A stretch of 64,000 nucleotides of DNA, taken from positions 15,186,900-15,250,899 of the forward strand of contig CM055107.1 in assembly GCA_029204225.1 (NCBI GenBank). Reading direction: 5' to 3'. The notes under the pieces are model-generated. The model was not told the DNA's origin, ran no database searches, and was given only the letters and a program-made list of their open reading frames with translations. The position numbers were made by a program, and so were the translations under genes. This DNA comes from Diphasiastrum complanatum. Its lineage: Eukaryota > Streptophyta > Lycopodiopsida > Lycopodiales > Lycopodiaceae. Shown here piece by piece: positions 58,120 to 64,000 of the stretch (within the stretch, counting starts at the first letter, position 1; each line of letters starts with the position of its first letter).

Positions 58120-59600
58120 CATATGAGAGCTCAACATCACATAATTAGCAAAATATACAAGAAGACTTTGAAAAAATATTTCATGTATTCATTTCTTCAT
58201 GCAATTGTTGTGAAATTTCCAAGTCTTTTTGGCACTTGAGCAATAATAAATCATCTTTTGCTCTAGAGTACCTGCCGATAGGTAAATTGCTGTATTCTGA
58301 CAATCTTACAGGCAATAAAGTGCCATCAAATAATTCATGTACTAATTGAAAGTCTTCCTCAGAATCTTTGCGTAGTGTAAGTTGTTCGAACAAGAGAGAT
58401 GAAAATTGTACAAATTTATACTTTACCGATAAGTTCTAAACAAAAAATAATGTCTTAGCTACAAAAGTTCCGAACTGCCAATATAAGTACAAAAGGCTCT
58501 ATATTCACGTGATTTGCCTATGTCCTATAGATTGTGTTTGATTTCAGCAAAATAGTGAGAAAAATTGTGCTCCAAGTTAGTATAGATGTCATACAACTCG
58601 AGGCATGTCACATTAATATTCAGCAGAAGACCTACATCGTCGAATTCGTCTATATTTGCATGGCCTTCTGATATGCACAATTTGAATTCCGCATGCCGCC
58701 TCCAAAATTTTCGCTTTGTATCGCTATGCTTTAAAAATTGGTACTCCTTTATTCACATGTACTCTAAAGCATACATGGATGTAAAACCTCTATACAATTC
58801 TACTTACCCAAATGGCGAAACTTTGAATTTACCCTGGATTATGGCCCGCCCAACATAGACAACCCTTCTGTTCTATGCTACGTTACACATAACCAAAGAA
58901 AATCTTCTTTTTCCCAAACGGTTTGCCAGTCCTCGAATGGAATGCCTATTGTGCCTGGTAGCATCAAATAATCCAAATGCCATTGCAATTCGATGTTAAG
59001 ATGTTGTGGACTCTACTTCTAGAATCATTCACAAAAAACCTTTAAACGTTCTGCACATACCTTCGACTGATTTATTCTCGATCGTTTTGTCTTCGGCAGC
59101 GCTTTAGCAACATTCTGGGAGAGAATATCTGCAGCTTCTGGTCTTTGAGCTGCTGCTTCAAATCAACGATCTCCTTTGAAGATCGGAGATATTGATGCAG
59201 GCTTCTGCATACTCCAGATGACCAGCCGCTCCTGAACAATCCTGGGTTGCCTGGAGGTCCTTTGAAAGACTCTCGATCTTTTTCAGGGCCTGTAGATATT
59301 CGTCATGTGCATCTGGCCCGAAACAGATGGTCGTCTCTATAGATAACTCCTTCAGCTCCGCCAACTCTTCTTTGATGAGTGCAATATCATTCTCGAGCGG
59401 GAGCAGAAACTCGACTCAAAAATTTTCGAGCATCTGGTCTTGAAGGCTCTGTAGTTTAACAAGATCAATTTGAATTGATCCAGAATTGCTAGTCAGCTGT
59501 AAGGCAGTTTCTGTTTTTATTCTTGGTAGCAATCGTACAAACATAGTTAAATCTATAAAAAAAAAGAAAGTTCTGTGGCATGTGCTTTGTAAGTCCATGT
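58120..59600 (-). pseudogene. Unrecognised coiled-coil gene remnant
   Basis: Reading down the minus strand, several frames join into a gene-like series. First comes a heptad-rich helix region (59520-59160: LVKLQSLQDQMLENF, a TGA, then LENDIALIKEELAELKELS and YLQALKKIESLSKDLQA). Next is a basic segment, GLANRLGKRRFSLVM (about 58920), then WRRHAEFKLCISEGHANIDE (about 58690), and last a 70-codon open stretch (58393-58181) ending in QQLHEEMNT. Stops and shifts separate the pieces. I cannot assign a family; the N-terminal part is very probably a coiled coil. Confidence 0.4.
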
Positions 59601-60383
59601 ATGAGTATTTGCCAATAAACTTCTACTATGGCATGTGTTTCGTAAGTCCATGGGTAGAAGCTTAAAATAATAAACTGAGGCTTAGAACTTAGACTTAAGA
59701 AACTTAAGCTTAGAAAGATTCTAAGGTATCTTAAGTTAATTGGAGTCCCAAGTTAGAAACTTCTAAAGTTCTAAATTCTAAGCTAGAAGGTTTTTAGAGG
59801 CCTTAGAATGGCTAGTTTAGAACTAATCCCATAAGCTAGTGGATGCTTATGGAAGGCCCTCCTTGCTATAAGAGGAGAGGTATTTCTCATGTACACAACA
59901 CTTTTGAGATTATGCTATATTGTCATTCTCTAATTTGAGATTGTCTTTCTATTTCACTTGTGTTCCTTTTGAAAAGGTGCATAGCTTGAGGGAAGGTGAG
60001 CTCAGGCCTCCTCTTGTCTCATTTTCATTGGTTTTACTTGTGGCATGCTTTTATTTGCTTATTTCTTAGTATTAGCCGCAAGTCATATTTTCTAATTCCC
60101 TTTGAGTGTTAGATTAGAATTAGTGTAAAGATCTTGCTAGTTGGGTACCCCCTTAGCAAGATCATGTTATTTTGTTAATCTTGGCTAGTTGGGAAGCCTT
60201 AGTCAAGTTTAGTTATTTCCATTCCAAGCACCCTGAGTTGGGCAGCCTTGGTGCTCCTTTTCATTTGTGTTTCCATTTCACAATTTTAAGCTTTGTAGAT
60301 CTTAGAAGGTAGTCTACCACTATACTACGCACGAAATCCACTTTAGACCTAGCCACCATAGCGGAGTAGATTTACTTCCAACA
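59601..60383 (+). repeat. Probable 5' LTR of gypsy copy C
   Basis: It ends in CCAACA directly before a primer-binding site. A TATA-like TATAAGAGGAGAG at about 59868 fits a U3/R promoter. The left boundary is not fixed; GTAAGTCCATG occurs twice near 59590 and 59641 and may mark an edge or a small duplication. Confidence 0.45.
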
Positions 60384-60397
60384 TCGGTGCCGTTGCC
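60384..60397 (+). other. Primer-binding site of gypsy copy C, Asp-tRNA type
   Basis: TCGGTGCCGTTGCC closely follows the TGGCGCCGTTGCC site typical of Athila/Tat-type gypsy elements. It is 1.5 kb upstream of the zinc knuckles in the expected order. Confidence 0.65.
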
Positions 60398-63300
60398 ACT
60401 TTTTAAGATTTTTCTACCGAGCTTTCTTGTTCTTTCTTGCATTTCTAACGTGCTTGTGTGTATTCCTAGCTGATTTTTTTCACACTTCAGCACAAGACTT
60501 CTCTTCAGGTCCTAAATGAGCTACTGAGCAACCCATCAAGTCAGAGGGAAGCAACAAAAGTGTCACCTTGGGCATTTTCTCTGAAAAAGGTGACCCAAGT
60601 GACATTTTTATCAACCAATCAGATATATCAGAATTCGTCGAGCTGTCTACAGCCATAACAGACCATGATCTTTCATCCTATCCCATCCACGAATTCTGAT
60701 TATGCCCAGAATTCCTGAAAACACCTTGATATAGTGTCAAAATCCTTTGTTTTTCAACCAAATCTTGGTTTTTAAAATCACAAGCTTTATTGAGACTAGA
60801 TCTATGAAAGATCAGTCCTCCAACAGCTCTGCAAATTATATCTCAAAAATTTAGCCTAAGTTTGTCAGAACAACACTTTTTCCACTATTTCTCTTATCTG
60901 TCAGCAAAACCTCAATATTAGAAATTGTTGGCCATACCAAGAAATCACCCACAATCCGTACGATTTCTTTTCACATGCTGCGAATTCCATCTCTTAATAA
61001 AATTCCAAATATAAACAAAAAAAATCAGTATTTTGACAAAGAGCACCCCCTGTCAGAATTCACGAGTACTCTAGTCTAATTTATCCAACTGTCCATGATT
61101 TCTAGTATTGTCCACAATTTCTATTACTTTAAAAAAGTCTAGTTTTTTTCACAAGTCTCCATTCTGCAAGAAAACCGACTTTTTGATTTTTTTGTGGCCA
61201 AGTATAGCATTGTCCTGATCATCTGTACTGTTACTCTATTTTGCCATTCGTGAAGAAGATGAGCGTTGTGATGACGACTTTGACAATCGTGAAAAGAAAT
61301 CTAAGAATCTCAAACGTCTTAATCACCCGAAGTATAAAACTACCACCCAATCTTCCAAACTTCTACATCAAATGGAAACTTGGCAAAAAGCTCTACAAAC
61401 TCATATGGATAAACTCGTGGCTGATTTATAAACCGCCATGAAAAATATTGCTGATAAATCTTTCCAGCAAGAGAAAGTATATGGTATTCTATCTTTTCAC
61501 AAAACCACACTACCAATAAATGTTCCTGACTAAAACACCATTATCCAATAGACCCCAGGCCCATTTATCGGCAATATCGTGCTTACAATCTGCAACAGTC
61601 CATGCCACGACAAGGAGTATATCAACAATGACTAACTGCACCCAATCAATATCCACCACGTCAACAGTTCGTCGTTAATCAACTCGTTCCACAACAAGCT
61701 ATCCATTATCTTGATCCCAATACCATTGATCCAGCAACTTATTATGTGAAGACACTACTCAACCAAGGTACACCACTGAGACAATTGTTTATTATGCGTA
61801 TAATCCTAATGCTCAAGCGGTTGATCCCAATGCCCCAACCTATGATCCTAACCAAGCTGTGTTTGCAAAGCATCAACTTCTCGCAATATGAGCATGTTTT
61901 ATTTGTGCAAGTAAACATCCTAGTATTCGTTGCCCAAATAATTTCGCTTTCCACCAGCTTGTGAAAATTGTGGCATTGAACACCATGTAAAGGATTGTCC
62001 TTCCCGATCTAAACCAACTGCTCCTGTCTGTTTCGTGCAAGTCGAGACATTGCCAATCGAAACTCATCCAGCATGGGTCTTGACTCGTGCACAAACCCAA
62101 TGCCAACAAGCCCCTACCGTTGCACCCAGCAAAACCCAGCAGCATAATGTACCTCCCAGTGAAGATTCGATACCCATTGTCTATCCTCACCCATTCTAAG
62201 AAATTAGGTTGCATCACATATATCGTCAGCAAATTCAAAATGCAGACCAACATTCTACCACTTCCCATCATGCACCTCACATGTCATTTGAGACTAAAAC
62301 CCTTGAAGGCATTGAAGTCTGGGAAGATCTATTACAAGCTAATGTGACTCTCCCTTTCCATGTTCTCTGGAAACATGCACGTAAGTGGAAACAACAAATC
62401 CAATCCACTGAAACCACCACCCCTGACGAGCTTCCCGAAATGTCATTACACCTCAGAAATCCGCTCAATGAAAGAGGCAATATCAAGATTCCAGCTACTC
62501 ATTGCCAATCTCGCAAAATCTTAGTTGTACTAGATGGTGGCTCATGTGTCAACATCATTTCCACATCCCTCATGCTAGAATGGAATCTGAAAGAGACAAA
62601 CTCATCAAACCCACTTGTTAGCTCCGGATGACCGATCAAAGTGTGGTCCGACCTACCAGTTTCCTCCCACAAGTTCTGATCAAACTAGGAGGCCTGAAAT
62701 TTTCTATAGACCTAGTCATACTCGATATCCCTAGTAATGCCTATTCCTATGAGTTACTATTTAGTCACCATGGCTCACCAATGCAAGAGTCATTCACGAC
62801 TGGAGCAAAGGACGAGTCACCTTTGGTAATAGAGACAGCTATGTTACCATTGATTCATCTAAAAAACTCAAACCCGCACGTTTTCACAATGAGGGATCCT
62901 CTACTACTAATTCAGTGTTTGAGTCATACCAGTCCACTCAAGAAAAAAGGTCATTATGTTGAATCTACTGATATCATAAACTGGAGTCACAGTTTGGCTA
63001 CCATTGATTGTGTGAATGCTGATTATTGTGCTCAACATCAGGATGATTGTACCTATACTCCTCTGGCCGATAATGAACAATTTTCTGATCTAGACACACC
63101 TATCATTGATATCAATTTTATTGATATTCTTTCACACAATGATGAGTTGTTAAATGTTGCATGGCTACCTACTGATGAGTCAAAAAATTTATTCGTAGAT
63201 GACAAAGATGTCTTACAAATTCAAAATTGCCTAGAAGATTTGGACATTTGTGATATTTAAATCCTCAAATACATGGAGGCACTTCCACTCAAAGCCTTCC

Positions 63301-64000
63301 CACAGTATTCATCCAAAATGGAACCAGTTGCCAAGGTTATGGTCAAAAAACTTGATACCAAGCTATACCATGTCAAATGACCAAATTATCCATGGGACCT
63401 TTGTGAGGAGAAAATAATTTTTCAAATCGACGATGAGATCCTCCATGATTTGTCACCACTTCCTCATCCACACACCTCACGTCCTCCGAAGCCAAAACCT
63501 CGTGGCCATACTATGAAAGAAAAGATGAAGAATCCCCTTCAAATCCAACCGCCTAGAGACCTTACCACTGCTAGAGAAGTTTCTGTTATCGCATCCGCTC
63601 ATACGTCAATCTTCAAACCTCCCAAGTCACCATCCAGACAGTTGAAAGGAAAGGCCTCTCTCGAATCCCCAACACATGATGTGCCTGTATATTTTAAAGA
63701 CTATACGACCGAGGATGTGACCATCCAATTACCACAAGCTCAACATGAGCCAAATGGTAATTCACCTTACGAAGGCCCTGCCTAAACCATCACTCTCTCC
63801 TTGAGTGAGCCCAATGAAAGTAACGAATACATTGTCCACATCGGGGCTCATCTCAATCGGGAACAACGCAGAAGGCTTGAGAAGCTTTTGCACAAATATG
63901 GACATGTCTTTGCTTGGTCCTATAAAGACATGAAAGGAGTCTCACCCCAAGTAGTTGTGCATCGTACTCCCCTTAAACCGGATGCTAGCCATCCCTACAA
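60398..64000 (+). mobile_element. Ty3/gypsy element copy C, gag-protease-linker to start of RT
   Basis: The order is a decayed Gag (about 60500-61440; a charged helix similar to copy B near 61245), then two zinc knuckles with CX2CX3HX4C spacing (61895-61933 CFICASKHPSIRC; 61960-61998 CENCGIEHHVKDC). The frame 62209-62631 ends with the retropepsin site LDGGSCVNIIS, and 62628-63260 carries the protease remainder and linker (GHYVESTDIINWSHSL). Frame 63450-63785 is a proline-rich linker, followed by LEKLLHKYGHVFAWSYKDM at the right edge, the entry into RT. Stops and shifts break the polyprotein at several points, so it is probably inactive, though less damaged than copy A. It continues beyond the window. 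Confidence 0.85.

Overview
The window is nuclear DNA of a land plant with a large, retrotransposon-filled genome. The evidence is GT-AG introns up to 9.1 kb, plant-type genes (an SMP/C2 synaptotagmin and a single-exon SMI1/KNR4-like gene), remnants of Ty1/copia, Ty3/gypsy and hAT elements, long CT, GA and TG microsatellites, and no bacterial gene organisation. The very long repeat-filled introns suit a gymnosperm or fern, but the sequence does not settle the lineage.

Only two cellular genes look intact. (1) A single-exon gene at 19168-20577 (+) encodes a 469-residue protein with an N-terminal SMI1/KNR4 (SUKH)-like domain; a TATA box and a G-box lie upstream. (2) A plant synaptotagmin (SYT1/2/3 clade) on the minus strand has 11 coding exons from 53783 to 37961. 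They splice in phase to 538 residues: membrane anchor, SMP domain, C2A, C2B. Introns 4 (3.4 kb) and 10 (9.1 kb) carry gypsy fragments and palindromic fold-back sequences.

The rest is mobile DNA and decayed genes. From left to right: a gypsy gag-protease remnant (copy A, minus); a decayed gene with a histone H3-like N-terminus running into a Ulp1 (C48) peptidase-like domain (2853-4936); a 209-bp hairpin and a rearranged copy of the Ulp1 exons; several copia reverse transcriptase fragments; a hAT remnant; a complete, very young LTR retrotransposon (10173-15728); the KNR4-like gene; AT-rich intergenic DNA; a patchwork of copia and gypsy fragments (24.4-35.3 kb, including gypsy copy B); the synaptotagmin gene; an unrecognised coiled-coil pseudogene (58.1-59.6 kb, minus); and gypsy copy C (plus), which leaves the window at the start of its reverse transcriptase.

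The two most unusual items are the young retrotransposon and the H3/Ulp1 locus. The retrotransposon has 647-bp LTRs that differ at one site, a perfect 5-bp target duplication and one 1024-codon ORF. That ORF begins as a copia Gag with a CCHC knuckle and continues for about 770 residues with no protease, integrase or reverse transcriptase motif. The H3/Ulp1 locus reads as one composite gene apart from one frame shift and several stops, most of which are one C-to-T change from a sense codon.
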